Assembly: GCA_012861695.1 (NCBI GenBank)
Contig: JAAOOA010000066.1
Location: 2,678,919-2,742,918, forward strand
DNA from: Trematomus loennbergii
Lineage: Eukaryota > Chordata > Actinopteri > Perciformes > Nototheniidae
Length of the DNA stretch: 64,000 nucleotides
Reading direction: 5' to 3'
The notes under the pieces are model-generated. The model searched no databases and was not told the DNA's origin. It saw only the letters and a program-made list of their open reading frames with translations. The translations under genes and the position numbers were made by a program. Position 1 is the first letter of the stretch. Each line of letters starts with the position of its first letter. Below, in pieces: positions 1 through 11,120 of this stretch.

Positions 1-1154
1 TAATAAATCATTGGATAGTGTTTCTATATAATAGAAATAAAGTAATGTATTAAGACTCAGTGCGAGTTATTACTTTCTTCCTTTACTTGGCATTCTTCAA
101 AAATACACAGACATTGCAGCACATCGTTTCACGTCTTTGTACTTTCTCAGCATTAAAGTGCAATGTGTTGGCGAACCTTTGTTTCCTCCTGACAGCTCAC
201 TTAAAGGTATACTCAATTCAATTCAATAGCTTTATTAGCATGACCTCAGTTACATATAGTATTGCCAAAGCTCTGTATAGTTGCAACATCTATACAAAAT
301 ATATATATATACAATATATATATACTCCCCCTTGTGGCCAAAGGGGGACACAACTCTTGTCTTCAGATGTATGCTTGAGTGCAGCAAAATGTAGCACAGT
401 GACTATTTTGTCAACTAAACATCATAAAACAATACATATTTTAGTAAACGGGACATTATAATCTCCGCACATTAACTCTATATTTGCCTCTGCCATGGTG
501 CCAAAATGAAATGAAATAAAATAAACAATATATAGGGGTTGCCTCTTCTCTGAACTTCTATGTATACTGCATCCCTCCAAATCAAATAAACCATAAACAA
601 ATACATAAAGTCGTGTTCACTGCAGCGATCTATTTCACACACAAAACTATATGAAAACTTGGTGATATACAGTTTTCTCCTGGAGACCAAGGGAAGACAG
701 GCTTCTCCTGTTTTTTCAGCCTTTGTTATCATTTTGATAATTAAAAATATATATTCTTGTCTGTGGTTGTTTTTGCATTCAGGGCATACAAGAGGTGTAA
801 CATTATTTTAATACCAAAACTATATTGAAATAGAGTCTAGCTTGAACAGCAACTAGCTGTAACATTACTGGGTTATTTGGTGATAACTAAGTAAAGTAAC
901 TTCAGACGCAGACGTCACGTAGCTTCTCAGACGAGAGGGGTGGCGACGAGAGTGTCACGTTACTTCTCTCGCGGCATAGTTCACGGCATGGTAGGCGACG
1001 ATCGACACGATTGTCTGCTCAGTGAGTTCGTTCTTTGGCACAAATCACACCTCATACATTAGGTGTGTAAACAAAGAGAGTCACACACAGCCCCCTTGAT
1101 CAGCTGATCACCTGAGAGCTAAAGAGTTTCATTCAGACTATTTTTTTATCAGAC
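1..1154. other. Intergenic, no gene recognised
   Basis: I see no coding region here. A short AT dinucleotide stretch lies near 296-328, next to a degenerate TCAAT repeat at about 210-228 that resembles a retroposon tail. The open frames in this stretch have no recognisable motif. Confidence 0.5.
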
Positions 1155-1321
1155 ATTGAAACTGAGCATTTTGATTCCCTTGCATCATTTTAAAGCACGG
1201 CTGGATGAAATGTTATTGGATACCTGTCACTGTGAATAGGTTGCTAATTTATACCCCTGTATTTATGTTGTGATGTCCTTTTTGTTTTCTGTTGTTTTTA
1301 TGTGTAACCAATGTACCCCAG

Positions 1322-2421
1322 AGGCCTGTACTACGAAGCTGGTTCAACTTAACCTGGATATGTTGGAGTTAGCCGGTTGGCGTAATCCAAAACATACGCG
1401 CTGGCGCTAAACTGTACTACGACGCTGGATATCAAGTGGATCGCTCAAGCCGCCGTGTCCTATCTAGTTAGGTGCGCGTTCACATGAAAGGGGTGGTATT
1501 TGGAGCATTCGACCAATCTCAAACACGGAGAAGCGTACTGACAGCGCAGCGTCATACTTCCTGAATGAAAAGTGAACTTTAAATTAGTCAAATATGAGGA
1601 AGTTAAACTTTAAACATCCATGACTTAAACACTTTACCCAGGATAAAAGCCACATAGCTGCACCTGCAAGGTGAATACAGCTGGTAAAGAAAAAGTGTTT
1701 GAATGCGTACATTAACAGGTTTATGAAATCACTGCCCGTCCAAGACACGAGTGGATCTGACTTTAATTAGGAGAATTTGACTCGAGTATTTCGTCAATTT
1801 AATGTGTTGCTTAAAATAATACTTCTGCATACAGTATGTGACACTATGAGTGTTGCACGGCCAGATACGGCTCAATAAGCTGACTCAAATAAGGAAATAT
1901 ATGATACATTATGATGTGATATGATATGAATGATAATGGGACACATCTACGTCTGCACTCACAGTGCCGCGGACTGTACTTAATGTTACTCTGATCCGGT
2001 TACTTATGTCGTGGCAGATATTTAAGTAAGCTTTCTTAACGCTAATGTTATAATAGTCAGATTGCTCTGAAGATGGGAGGGGATATTCTATTAATTTTCA
2101 CGTTCACACAGTCAGTTGATTTTGGCCGGTCGTCTTTCCTGCAACGGCAGTTTAAACTGTATTTCCTTTCTCCTCCTGTCATATGAATTGATCGCTTTAA
2201 ACTCCGCACACGGAGCTCTGATTGGTCAGCAGGCAGTGCTTTCACTGAGTTGATCTCTTAGCCTGCCACCTAACCTGCTCCGGAGCAGGTTTGCCGCTCA
2301 GCATAAGTTACCATGGAAATCTAGCCTGCTAAAAAGAGAACCAGCGTCGTAGGACCGGAAAGCCCGAGATTTCCCTGAATTTAGCCGGCTAAGCGAAAAT
2401 CTAGCTTCGTAGTACAGGCCT
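1322..2421. mobile_element. TIR element, CWG family, copy 1
   Basis: Terminal inverted repeats start AGGCCTGTACTACGAAGC on the left and end with its complement on the right. A 3-bp duplication CAG flanks it at 1319-1321 and 2422-2424. The empty site is visible in the LINE at about 24880 (…CCGCAGGTCTCC…). The 1.1-kb interior has no transposase-like ORF, so this is a non-autonomous element. I cannot assign a superfamily from memory; the 3-bp duplication resembles PIF/Harbinger-like groups but the target is CWG rather than TWA. Confidence 0.85.
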
Positions 2422-2472
2422 CAGGTCTCCATTGAAAAAGAGATCGTGATCTCAATGGGATTTTTTAACCTG

Positions 2473-4587
2473 AGCCTGTACTACGAAGCTGGTTCAACCT
2501 AACCTGGATATGTTGGAGTTAGCCGGTTGGCCCAATCCAAAACATACGCGCTGGCGCTAAACTGTACTACGACGCTGGATATCAAGTGGATCGCTCAAGC
2601 CGCCGTGTCCTATCTAGTTAGGTGCGCGTTCACATGAAAGGGGTGGTATTTGGAGCATTCGACCAATCTCAAACACGGAGAAGCGTACTGACAGCGCAGC
2701 GTCATACTTCCTGAATGAAAAGTGAACTTTAATATTAGTCAAATATGAAGAAGTTAAACTTTAAACATCCATGACTTAAACACTTTATCCAGGATAAAAG
2801 CCACATAGCTGCACCTGCAAGGTGAATACAGCTGGTAAAAGAAAAAGTGTTTGAATGCGTACATTAACAGGTTTATGAAATCACTGCCCCGTCCAAGACA
2901 CGAGTGGATCTGACTTTAATTAGGAGAATTTGACTCGAGTGTTTCGTCAATTAATGTGTTGCTTAAAATAATACTTCTGCATACAGTATGTGACACTGTG
3001 AGTGTTGCACGGCCAGATACGGCTCAAGAAGCTGACTCAATAAGGAAATATATGATACATTATGATGTGATATGATATGATAATGGGACACATCTACGTC
3101 TGCACTCACAGTGCCGCGGACTGTACTTAATGTTACTCTGATCCGGTTACTTATGTCGTGGCAGATATTTAAGTAAGCTTTCTTAACGCTAATGTTATAA
3201 TAGTCAGATTGCTCTGAAGATGGGAGGGGATATTCTATTAATTTTCACGTTCACACAGTCAGTTGATTTTGGCCGGCGTCTTTCCTGCAACGGCAGTTTT
3301 TTGTATTTCCTCTATCCTGTAATATGAATTGATCGCTTTAAACTCCGCACACGGAGCTCTGATTGGTCAGCAGGCAGTGCTTTCACTGAGTTGATCTCTT
3401 AGCCTGCCACCTAACCTGCTCCGGAGCAGGGGGGTATACTACGAATCTAGTTCAACATATCCTGGATATGTTTTGAGTTATCCGGCTGACTAAATCCAAA
3501 AAAAAAAACGCTCTCGCTAAACTGTCCTACGACGCTGGCTATCACGTGTCCTATCTAGTTAGGTGCGCGTTCACATAAAAGGGGTGGTATTTGGAGCATT
3601 CGACCAATCACAAACATGGACAAGCCGTGTACTGACAGCGCAGCGCGTCATATATTTCCTGAATGAAAAGTCAACTAATATTAGACAAATATGAAGACGT
3701 TAAACTTTAAACATCCATGACTTAAACACTTTATCCAGGATAAAAGCCACATAGTTGCACTGCAAGGTGAATACTGCTGGTAAAAAAAAAGTGTTTGAAT
3801 GCGTACATTAACAGTTTATGATATCACTGCTGCCCCGTCCAAGACACGAGTGGATCTGACTTTAATTACATTTGACTCGAGTGTCAACTTAATGTGTTGC
3901 TTAAAATAATACTTCTGCATACAGTATGTGACACTGTGAGTGTTGCACGCCAGATACGGCTCAAGAAGCTGACTCAGATAAGGAAATATATGATACATTA
4001 TGATGTGATATCATGTGATATGAATGATAATGGGGTACGTCTGCACTCACAGTGCCGCGGACTGTAGGTTACTTATGTTGTGGCAGATATTTAAGTAAGC
4101 TTTCTTAACGCTAATGTTATAATAGTCAGATTGCTCTGAAGATGGGAGGTGATATTCTATTCATTTTCACGTTCACACAGTCGGTGATTTTGGCCGGCTG
4201 TCTTTCCTGCAACGGCAGTTTAAACTGTATTTCCTTTCTCCTCCTGTCATATGAATTGATCGCTTTAAACTCCGCACACTGAGCTCTGATTGGTCAGCAG
4301 GCAGTGCTTTTATCCTGGAACCTATCCTGCTCCGGAGGATAGCCGTTCAGAATAAGTTATCTAGCCCGCTAAAAAGTGAACCAGCTTCGTAGGACCGGAA
4401 ACCCCTGAAGTTAGCTTGCTAAACGAAAATCTTGATTCGTAGTATAGCCCCCAGGTTTGCCGCTCAGCATAAGTTACCATGGAAATCTAGCCTGCTAAAA
4501 AGAGAACCAGCGTCGTAGGACCGGAAAGCCCGAGATTTCCCTGAATTTAGCCGGCTAAGCGAAAATCCAGCTTCGTAGTACAGGCCT
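2473..4587. mobile_element. TIR element, CWG family, copy 2 (split by copy 3)
   Basis: This is about 95% like copy 1 over its length. It is flanked by CTG at 2470-2472 and 4588-4590, and the empty site in the LINE reads …AACCTGGTTAAA…. Its left end lost one G (AGCCTG). It is interrupted at 3430-4451 by a more diverged copy of the same family; the flanks of that interruption join to reproduce the continuous sequence seen in copy 1 near 2281-2300. Confidence 0.85.
3430..4451. mobile_element. TIR element, CWG family, copy 3 (nested)
   Basis: This diverged family member has termini GGGGGTATACTACGAA and TTCGTAGTATAGCCCC. It is inserted in copy 2 with a CAG duplication at 3427-3429 and 4452-4454. 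Copy 1 supplies the unoccupied site (GGAGCAGGTTTGCC). It has no coding capacity. Differences in the terminal bases (GGGGCTATAC versus AGGCCTGTAC) show that a separate subfamily was active after copy 2 had landed. Confidence 0.85.
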
Positions 4588-4624
4588 CTGGTTAAATAAA
4601 GGCTACAAACAAAACAAACAAACA

Positions 4625-5863
4625 ATATGTGTCCCCGGTGTTCCAGGGAACTCACCAAGTGTCAGAAAACACAACCCTCTCTATTTTCCTCCATACCCAA
4701 ATCTCTAAAAAAGGGGCTGCAACGGATCTGATAAAAACTGATCCAGATTTGAACACTTTACTGACGTCACAGAAGTGGCGCTACGGCTATTGTGCCAACT
4801 CTCCACCTATCAGGGGAATGTGGGGTTGGGCCACGGCCGGCCATTGCCGCTCGAAAGCGCTGGAGACGCTGTAGTACACATGCCAGGCCTGTAAGTGGCG
4901 CTGTAGTCTGCCACAAAAGCAGCGAAGAAGACATCCCGCCCATAGTTACCATGGTTACCCTTCTGTTTATTCTCCGCTGTGGCTTTTTTTCTCCCTCCCC
5001 GAGGCAAGCGTTTGCTCCCGCTGCTTTAATTCAATGCAATCCCTCCCCATCGAGGCAAGCACTGTAATTCTCTCCGGTTAGTCCACCAGCAGATGACAAA
5101 CACCCCCTCTCCGCCTCTTCCAAGGAACGAGGGGACCGTGCGGCAGAGTTTCAGTTTCAGTTTGTTTCGCCGGTCAAGATGTCCGTTAAAGTTTAAATCT
5201 TCCGGACAAAATTAGAAAAGTGCCGGTCAAAGGTCTTCTTTGTTATTTATTGAGCTTTAAAACAAATGAATAACGACTCTATAGGCAGGGGTGCACATAA
5301 CTGGTACGCAGGTACGCATGCGCGGCAACAATCTGAAATGCGTACGGTCACTTGTGTCACAAAGCGCATTTGCGTACCGACGTACTTGTGAAGCTTTTCC
5401 AGAAGGCGGTTAGATCACCGGACGACAGAGTCGGTCCCCGTGTGAACAGACAGGGCTGCTGTTAACGTCGGTCTGTACAGCAGCCCTGCGCTAAAACAGC
5501 TGATCACAACGTTCACACGCTCCGCGGTCACGAAGCTCTGTACTCCACTACCACCCCCCCCTTGACAATCGCCAGAAGTTGGAGTACCAAACACTTACTC
5601 CAGGTACTCATCTGAGAAAGTTGTGTGCACCCCTGTCTCCCCCTCTTGACTTGATCAGAGCACGGCTCCCCTCTCCTGCAGGGGGGCGTGGTCAGCTGCA
5701 GCTCACAGAATCAGCCCGTAGACAGCAAACAGCACATAGAGCGAAATGAGGCATGGCTAAAATGCATGATCTGTTGGTATTTTGAAAACAGAAACGTATA
5801 AATATACCTTATATAGGTATGGCCCTACAATATATCATTTAAATATAGCATGATAGGTGTCCT
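4625..5863. mobile_element. TTAA-target MITE family 1, long copy, 5' truncated
   Basis: The sequence from 4625 matches the copies at 28167, 42758 and 63404 (conserved GTGTCCCCGG block). The right end is CATGATAGGTGTCCT followed by TTAA at 5864-5867. The left terminal repeat is missing and the element abuts the LINE tail. It holds an internal segment (4814-5658) absent from the 28167 copy, and a second insertion at 5286-5635. TTAA targets are used by piggyBac and Kolobok transposons; which one mobilised this family is not visible. Confidence 0.75.
5286..5635. mobile_element. hAT-like MITE
   Basis: Inverted termini CAGGGGTGCACATAACT and AGTTGTGTGCACCCCTG (one mismatch) have the CAGGGG start typical of hAT elements. 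No clean 8-bp duplication remains (TCTATAGG versus TCTCCCCC). The 350-bp interior is non-coding. Confidence 0.6.
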
Positions 5864-6047
5864 TTAAATCAAAGTGGTTACTTTTTTTTGGCTGGGCAGT
5901 GTAGTTTTACACACCGTCTTATTTGACTTTCTCAGGACTTAAAACTGTTTTTTGGGGCAGAAAAAAAATATTTACACACGTAGGTCATCATCTTCTTAAC
6001 AGTTGTGTATGCTCATCCGTGAGCAGAGCATCAAGTTGGCATGTCTA

Positions 6048-6195
6048 TTACAGCTGAATGCGGCGCTTACCATTTTGTTCAGCAAAACGCCTCACAAAAT
6101 TAGTAAGATCCAAAGGTTTAGTGCGTTTTGATTCAATGCAGAGTACAGCCAAACTTGACAGTCTCTTCTCTGTCATTGTAGACCGCAAATACCTC
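6048..6195 (-). pseudogene. hAT transposase C-terminal fragment
   Basis: Read on the minus strand, the sequence encodes a short frame starting near RYLRSTMTEKRLSSLAV and ending at a TAA at 6048-6050. The 'YLRSTM…RLSSLA' pattern is the end of the hATC dimerisation domain found in ZMYM1/DUF4371-type hAT transposases. Upstream of about 6195 the reading frame is broken. This is a relic and is a different hAT type from the fragment at 6560-7245, because both contain the same part of the domain. Confidence 0.6.
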
Positions 6196-6393
6196 ATTCC
6201 TTCAGTACTTGGGTCCGATCTAAAGCCTGACTCCTACTGGCGGCTGGTTAAATGACTCCTCGTCCCTGAGTACACTCACCAGCTTTCAGCAGGAAAGGAG
6301 AGAGGGAATCAATGGAGCTGCCAGGGAGGACACAGGGGAATCCAGACGGTGGTTTATGGGATGCAGACGTAGCACACTTTGTATGGAGACCTG

Positions 6394-6503
<110 letters not shown>

Positions 6504-6559
6504 ATTATATACTGTATGTGTTCATTATATCTACTTTTTCAATATTATTATGTATTGTT

Positions 6560-7245
6560 TTATACTCACATTGTTAAAAAGGCTCCAGAAGGCCTTGGGG
6601 ACAGCAGTATCAGGGGCTGGAGCTGGACAGGCTCTTTCATCAGCACTTCTCCTTCCCTTTGCCAGCCACAACCTCACATCATTTTCTGGATTGAACTGTC
6701 CTAGCGGTGGTCCATTACATTTGATAAAAACCAGACTGGACAGTCGGCTGACAGAGAGAGCATTCCTTTTTGCAGTAAGGATATCATTCATGCTGCTGAA
6801 TGCCCGCTCACACTCACTAGTGGAGACAGCGATGGTTCGGAGACTGCTTTTAGTAGAGGCTCCATGGCAGCAGGTGTACGGGATGCCCTGATTTCCTTGT
6901 ATTCACGAAAGCCCTGAACAGTCTCTCTTCTGTCCACTTCAGCACTTCGCACAAACGTAGCACCTCTGCGTCCCCATACTGTATGTCTAACTCCTCTTCA
7001 GGCCAACTACCAGGATGGAGAACTTTCATGTCATGTATTAGCTGATTGTCCCGGGCCTCCCGGCCATGTCATGGGCTTTCTCTTGTGCTGACATGAGAGG
7101 AGGTTGTGGAAGTCATTCTGTGTCTCAGATTCTCTACCATACTGCGGTAAAACTGACCTGCATGAATCTGTACAAGCCTGCCATTCTCACGCAGGGCAAC
7201 ACCCTTGAAAGATTTTTCCAGTATTGGGATATCTTTTTTAAATCC
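6560..7245 (-). pseudogene. hAT transposase fragment (ZNF862/KIAA1586-like)
   Basis: The minus strand encodes, in at least three broken frames, a stretch ending in a hATC-type domain: STSECERAFSSMNDI near 6785-6825, then RLSSLVFIKCNGPPL near 6710-6750 and WLAKGRRSADE near 6640-6670. Upstream on the same strand are WPEEELDIQYGDAEV (about 6965-7010) and KGVALRENGRL (about 7185-7215). The 'CERAFSxMN…LT…LMFI…GPP' pattern is established for the dimerisation region of this hAT group. Frameshifts near 6860 and 7040 make it non-functional. Confidence 0.6.
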
Positions 7246-7305
7246 TCTTGAGCAGAGAGAGGAGCTGTGGATTATTGTTATTCATTAATGCATCAGTGTT
7301 TCTTA

Positions 7306-7889
7306 CGGCCCGTCCACACAGCAGCGTTAAAAAAATCTTGGAGGTGGGCATATCTGAAGCTTGGGGATTTTTTGCAAGCAAGGCACCAACAACCAATCAC
7401 ATGAATCTCCCGCCCCCGACATACGAAGCAAAAAAGCCGAAGTAAACTGGATATAAACTCCCCAAACAGGCGAAAACCTACCACTGTCTCTGCCACCTCC
7501 CTCCATGCCTGGCTCCTCCGGTTTATATCCCGGTAGGTAAATAGGGACTGGTCATAAAGCACCGGGTGATTCCCTACCGCTAATTTCTCCTCCATTTTTT
7601 GGAATATGAGGAAATTACCTGCGGTATGTCTCTCCCAGCATACACGCGTTTGATTGGCTAGCGCTTGAACTGTCAGATTTGCATACATGGGATTTGATTG
7701 GCTGACGCTTCCACCTCAGCTTCAAAAGTTGAACATTGCTTAACTTTGAATCCTGAAAATCCTGAAAATCTCCGCTCTGCTGCCCACAATGCAGTTCGGC
7801 GAAAAGTGAGGCAAAGTGACGTCACCCCATTCAAAGTGAATGGGCAGAAGCGTTCCAAGATTTTTTAACGCTGCTGTGTGGACGGTCCG
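7306..7889. mobile_element. PIF/Harbinger-like MITE, copy 1
   Basis: Termini are CGGCCCGTCCACACAGC and its inverted match GCTGTGTGGACGGTCCG, flanked by TTA at 7303-7305 and 7890-7892. A near-identical copy lies at 18980-19566, also between TTA duplications. A TWA 3-bp target duplication is the signature of PIF/Harbinger. The 584-bp interior lacks a transposase. Confidence 0.8.
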
Positions 7890-8045
7890 TTAGGGTCAAA
7901 AACTCTAAACTCACAACTTATTATAAAATTAATATATATTTTTTTTAAAACACCTTGAATTTCAGGGGTCTATGGATATGATGCCCATAATGCTAAACAG
8001 GAGCAAATGTTAAAAGGGGACCCAATTATCCCAGTGGTGGCCGCC

Positions 8046-8126
8046 GGAGCTAACGGAGCCGCAGGGGGCTAGCTCCAGCCGGCGTCCTGGCGGCCGGAGC
8101 TAGCCCCCTGCGGCTCCGTTAGCTCC
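8046..8126. repeat. Perfect GC-rich hairpin, 31-bp arms
   Basis: The arm at 8046-8076 (starts GGAGCTAACGGAGCC) and the arm at 8096-8126 are exact reverse complements over 31 bp, with a 19-base GC-rich spacer. There is no neighbouring ORF on either strand. Confidence 0.9.
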
Positions 8127-8914
8127 AGGCGGCGGAGTCCGGCGTTATAACTGGAGATCAAGGAATGCAGCGAAACGCGGACTTGGTTCGCCTGCAGCCC
8201 GCTGTAGTATTAACTAAATAAATTATGTTGAACAAGGCTTATTAAGCTGAACATCGCCACAATTGTTCTGCTATGTATTGGTACTTATTTTATTTTATTA
8301 ACGTGTGAATGACAAGCATTAAGAATAACAAAAATAGCTAATTCTCTTGCAGATTGTCTCGTTTGATTATGAATGTAACGTTTATATAGTGGAACTACAC
8401 TGTTTTATCAAAACCAAGTGCCACGCAGTAACTTGGTATGCATGTATTTCATGTTAGCTTAGCTTCTTAGCTTGAGCTAGCTCTGGAACTTCCAGCTCGG
8501 TGGCAGCAGGTCCCGCCTCGGCTCCGCCTCTTTGCCCTTATTTGGATCAGGCTAGAGCAGGCGGGAGTTAGACTCTGACGTCACTGTCGAGACGTTAGTG
8601 GCCCACTCCGCCTACTAAGGGCTTCTCGGCAACTCTGCAGAATCCTATGGGTGCGTCACGGACACTACGTCCATTTATATATACAGTCTATGGTCCCACC
8701 ACGGGTCCCGCAGACTCCGCCATGGTGCACCCAGCAAACACGGTTGTTTCTCGAACCCTCCACTGTTTCCTATAATACTGTTTTGTATTTACGTGCATTT
8801 CCTGTTCGAAAGTGGCGCTGTACTGAGAGTAACTACAATACAAGGTGTCCCTATTTATATATATATATATATAGCCTATCTATATAGATAAATATATATG
8901 CATATGTATATAAT
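8127..8914. other. Intergenic, low-copy repeat debris
   Basis: No gene is seen. An AT-rich simple repeat lies at 8852-8920. The block at 8760-8815 (TTTTGTATTT.CGTGCATTTCCTGTT) recurs near 9620-9655, so this is probably fragmented repeat sequence. Confidence 0.5.
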
Positions 8915-9105
8915 ATTACATTACATGTCACTTGTTAGACGCTTTTATCCAAAGCGACTTACATACTCAATACTGTGGGCAATCCCACAGGAGCAATTTG
9001 GGGTGAAGTGTCTTGCCCAGGGACGACATGCTGACTGCAGTGGGGTTTGAACCTGTGACCCCCTGATCTGAACACCACACTCAACCCACTGCACCCGCGC
9101 CTCCC
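8915..9105 (-). repeat. tRNA-derived SINE, copy 1
   Basis: On the minus strand the element starts with a tRNA-like head. An A-box-like TGGGTTGAGTGTGG is at about 9076-9089 and a B box GGTTCAAACCCC at about 9041-9053. A conserved tail with GTCGCTTTGGATAAAAGC follows at about 8940-8965 and ends in ATGTAATGTAAT. The layout matches the copy at 13649-13866. Confidence 0.8.
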
Positions 9106-9110
9106 TAATA

Positions 9111-9603
9111 GGCCCAATCCCAAACCGCCCCCTACACCCTACCCCTACACACTAATGTGTAGGGTCCGCCACATTAAGTGCTGTTCCAAACCAACGAGTG
9201 TGGAGCGGTGTGAAGGGGGAGTGGGTTATCAAGCCCTCAAACAGCGAGTCTGCAGCGGTGCTGACTGGAGACCGGTCTCTACCTGACCGGAGTCACGCTG
9301 TGTGTGTCCGTCAGGAAACTTAAGGTCATACCTGTGTTTAGTCTAGAAAAAGGTAAATGTGTGCATTTTATTATAAAGTTGTGTATATTTACAGATTGTT
9401 GTAAAAACTAAGAAGCTTATAAAAAATCACAATTAAAGTTCCTGTTTCTGCCGGAGAGAGGGGAGGCCGTCCCAATGCGGTGCGCTGTATTTATACCCTT
9501 AACCCTTAATGGAGGGAACTTCATTCAGCTGCGAGTGTGGCTACAGACGGAGTTCACTCCGTCACGGAGGGGTAGGGTCGAGGGAGTGGTTTGGGATTGG
9601 GCC
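9111..9603. mobile_element. TIR MITE flanked by TA
   Basis: Inverted termini GGCCCAATCCCAAACC and GGTTTGGGATTGGGCC bound a 493-bp non-coding interior, with TA at 9109-9110 and 9604-9605. It directly abuts the 5' end of SINE copy 1. The superfamily is uncertain. Confidence 0.65.
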
Positions 9604-9766
9604 TAAGTGTCAGTACGATTTTATTTTGTATTTGTGTGCATTTCCTGTTTGTAAAGTGGCGATTTTATTTAGTAATTCCTGGCGTGCACACCTCCACCTC
9701 AGGGTGGGGTGTCCTGAGACTGGCGCCTGCAGCAGGCTCCCATGGCTACTTTACTAAAGTACGTAA

Positions 9767-9927
9767 GGGTCCCATGTCATGGCCATTTCTACTGATCATA
9801 ATTCCATTATTGAGGTCTACTAGAATAGATTTATATTGTGCAATTTTCCAAACTCACATTGGTTTCTCATACAGCATCTCTGTATAGTATGTGTATTCAC
9901 CGGTATTCACTCTCTGACATGGGCCCT
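9767..9927. mobile_element. TTAA-target family 3, 161-bp copy
   Basis: The left end GGGTCCCATGTCATGGCCATTT matches the 29727-31620 element. The right end ACATGGGCCCT is followed by TTAA (9928-9931). The left TTAA has decayed to GTAA. Nearly all the internal sequence has been lost. Confidence 0.65.
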
Positions 9928-9931
9928 TTAA

Positions 9932-10299
9932 AGATCCGTTCCACTCAAAAATGTATTTGTATTGTTTGTGTTTATACCCTGTAAAATGTCTGAACTTGAT
10001 TATAATGTCTTGTATTTGTGCAAAGTTTGTAACTAGAGAGGTGTTTTTCATATTCTCTCTACTGAAGAGGGCAATGTCTTCACACCCTAGAATCTGAAAT
10101 TCACATGTTGCTGGCGTAAGCTCAACTTTGTTCGCCACAAGTTCAAAAGCCAATGGCTGTCTAAGAAACCTGAAAGCTCCAGTGCTTAACAGGCTTGTAA
10201 GTAGATTACACAGAGCAATAATTAGCATTAGCAAAATAAAAGTTTTGACAACAGTTTTTTGAAAGTAAGCATAAATTCCACTATAAAAACCAAATTTCA
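9932..10299. other. No feature recognised
   Basis: A 148-codon open frame on the minus strand spans 9854-10300, but it has no motif I know and overlaps a MITE end, so I do not call it a gene. Confidence 0.4.
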
Positions 10300-10702
10300 A
10301 GTTTCAAGGCTTTTATTGTCATGTGTACATAGCTACAGTACAGTGTAGTTATTACAATGAAAATCTTATGTCACAGGCTCCTCCAACAGTGCAACACAAT
10401 AAAACAGATAAAATAGTACAGGTAAATAAATAAAATTGAATATAAGTGCAGAATAGTCTATATACAGTAATTGGAATAATGATATAAACTTAACACAACA
10501 CTGTTTGGTAGATGATTTCTATGTTGTAACAATGTTTTTGGCAATAAACCGTTGGAAAGCCTGTTTTCCTACCTTTCCAATGGTACCACATTTGTGAAGA
10601 ACAAGCATTTGTGGGATGAGCAGCAGAAAAATGTGACAAATCTCCTCTGCCAATGCCAAACAGCAGCCACTCTCTGGTCTCGTACGGTCGCTAGGAGCCT
10701 GC

Positions 10703-11120
10703 CATGACTGGAACCTCAACATGTGGAGGAACATTATGTTCAGAGCACTGGAACCTCAACATGTGGAGGAACATTATGTTCAGAGCACTGAACCTCAACA
10801 TGTGGAGGAACATTATGTTCAGCGATGAGTCCAGATTCTGCCTACGGCACATGGATTGTAGGGTCAGTGTGGAGAAGACGCAGAGAACGCTTTGCTGATT
10901 GCTGCACCGATAGAGTAGGAGAGGAGAGGATGGGATGGCCTGCAGTCCTGACCTCAACCCCATTGAACCCCATTTTGGGATCAACTTGGCCCTGCTGTCC
11001 GTGTCAGAGTGACCAACACAACCACGTTGGCTGACTTGGGACAAATGCTGGTTGAAGAATGGGATGCCATCCCACAGCAGAGTGTGAGCAGGCTGGTGAC
11101 AGCATGAGGAGGAGAGGCTG
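10703..11120 (+). pseudogene. Tc1 transposase relic
   Basis: Frames encode WRNIMFSDESRFCL (about 10800-10845, the region of the second catalytic Asp), then RERFADCCTDRVG and WDAIPQQSVSRLVTSMRRR near 11070-11110, the usual C-terminal end of fish Tc1 transposases. Between RVG and EERMGWPA the region that normally carries the DDN…PHRA motif is missing. Several frameshifts follow. Not functional. Confidence 0.7.
10711..10826 (+). repeat. Three tandem copies of a ~39-bp unit in the transposase
   Basis: The unit AACCTCAACATGTGGAGGAA…TTCAGAGCACTGG occurs three times in a row, at 10711, 10751 and 10790. It is a local tandem amplification of the codons just before the MFSDESRF motif. Confidence 0.85.

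Larger units (their letters stand above)
1155..4622 (+). repeat. L2-type LINE 3' tail, interrupted twice
   Basis: Positions 1155-1321, 2425-2472 and 4591-4622 together match, in order, the 3' end of the LINE at 24713-24957 in this window. The matching parts include the last codons of the RT ORF, the 'GAAAAAGAGATCGT' block and the 'GGTTAAATAAAGGCTAC' end. The two gaps are exactly filled by two copies of a TIR transposon, each bordered by a 3-bp duplication. The tail is a 5'-truncated, dead LINE insertion that served as target DNA. Confidence 0.85.

Noticed and set aside
5286..5635. 8-bp duplication around the hAT-like MITE
   Set aside because: TCTATAGG and TCTCCCCC share only the first three bases; I do not claim a duplication.
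9854..10300. 148-codon minus-strand open frame
   Set aside because: No recognisable motif, overlaps a MITE end and lacks a plausible gene context.
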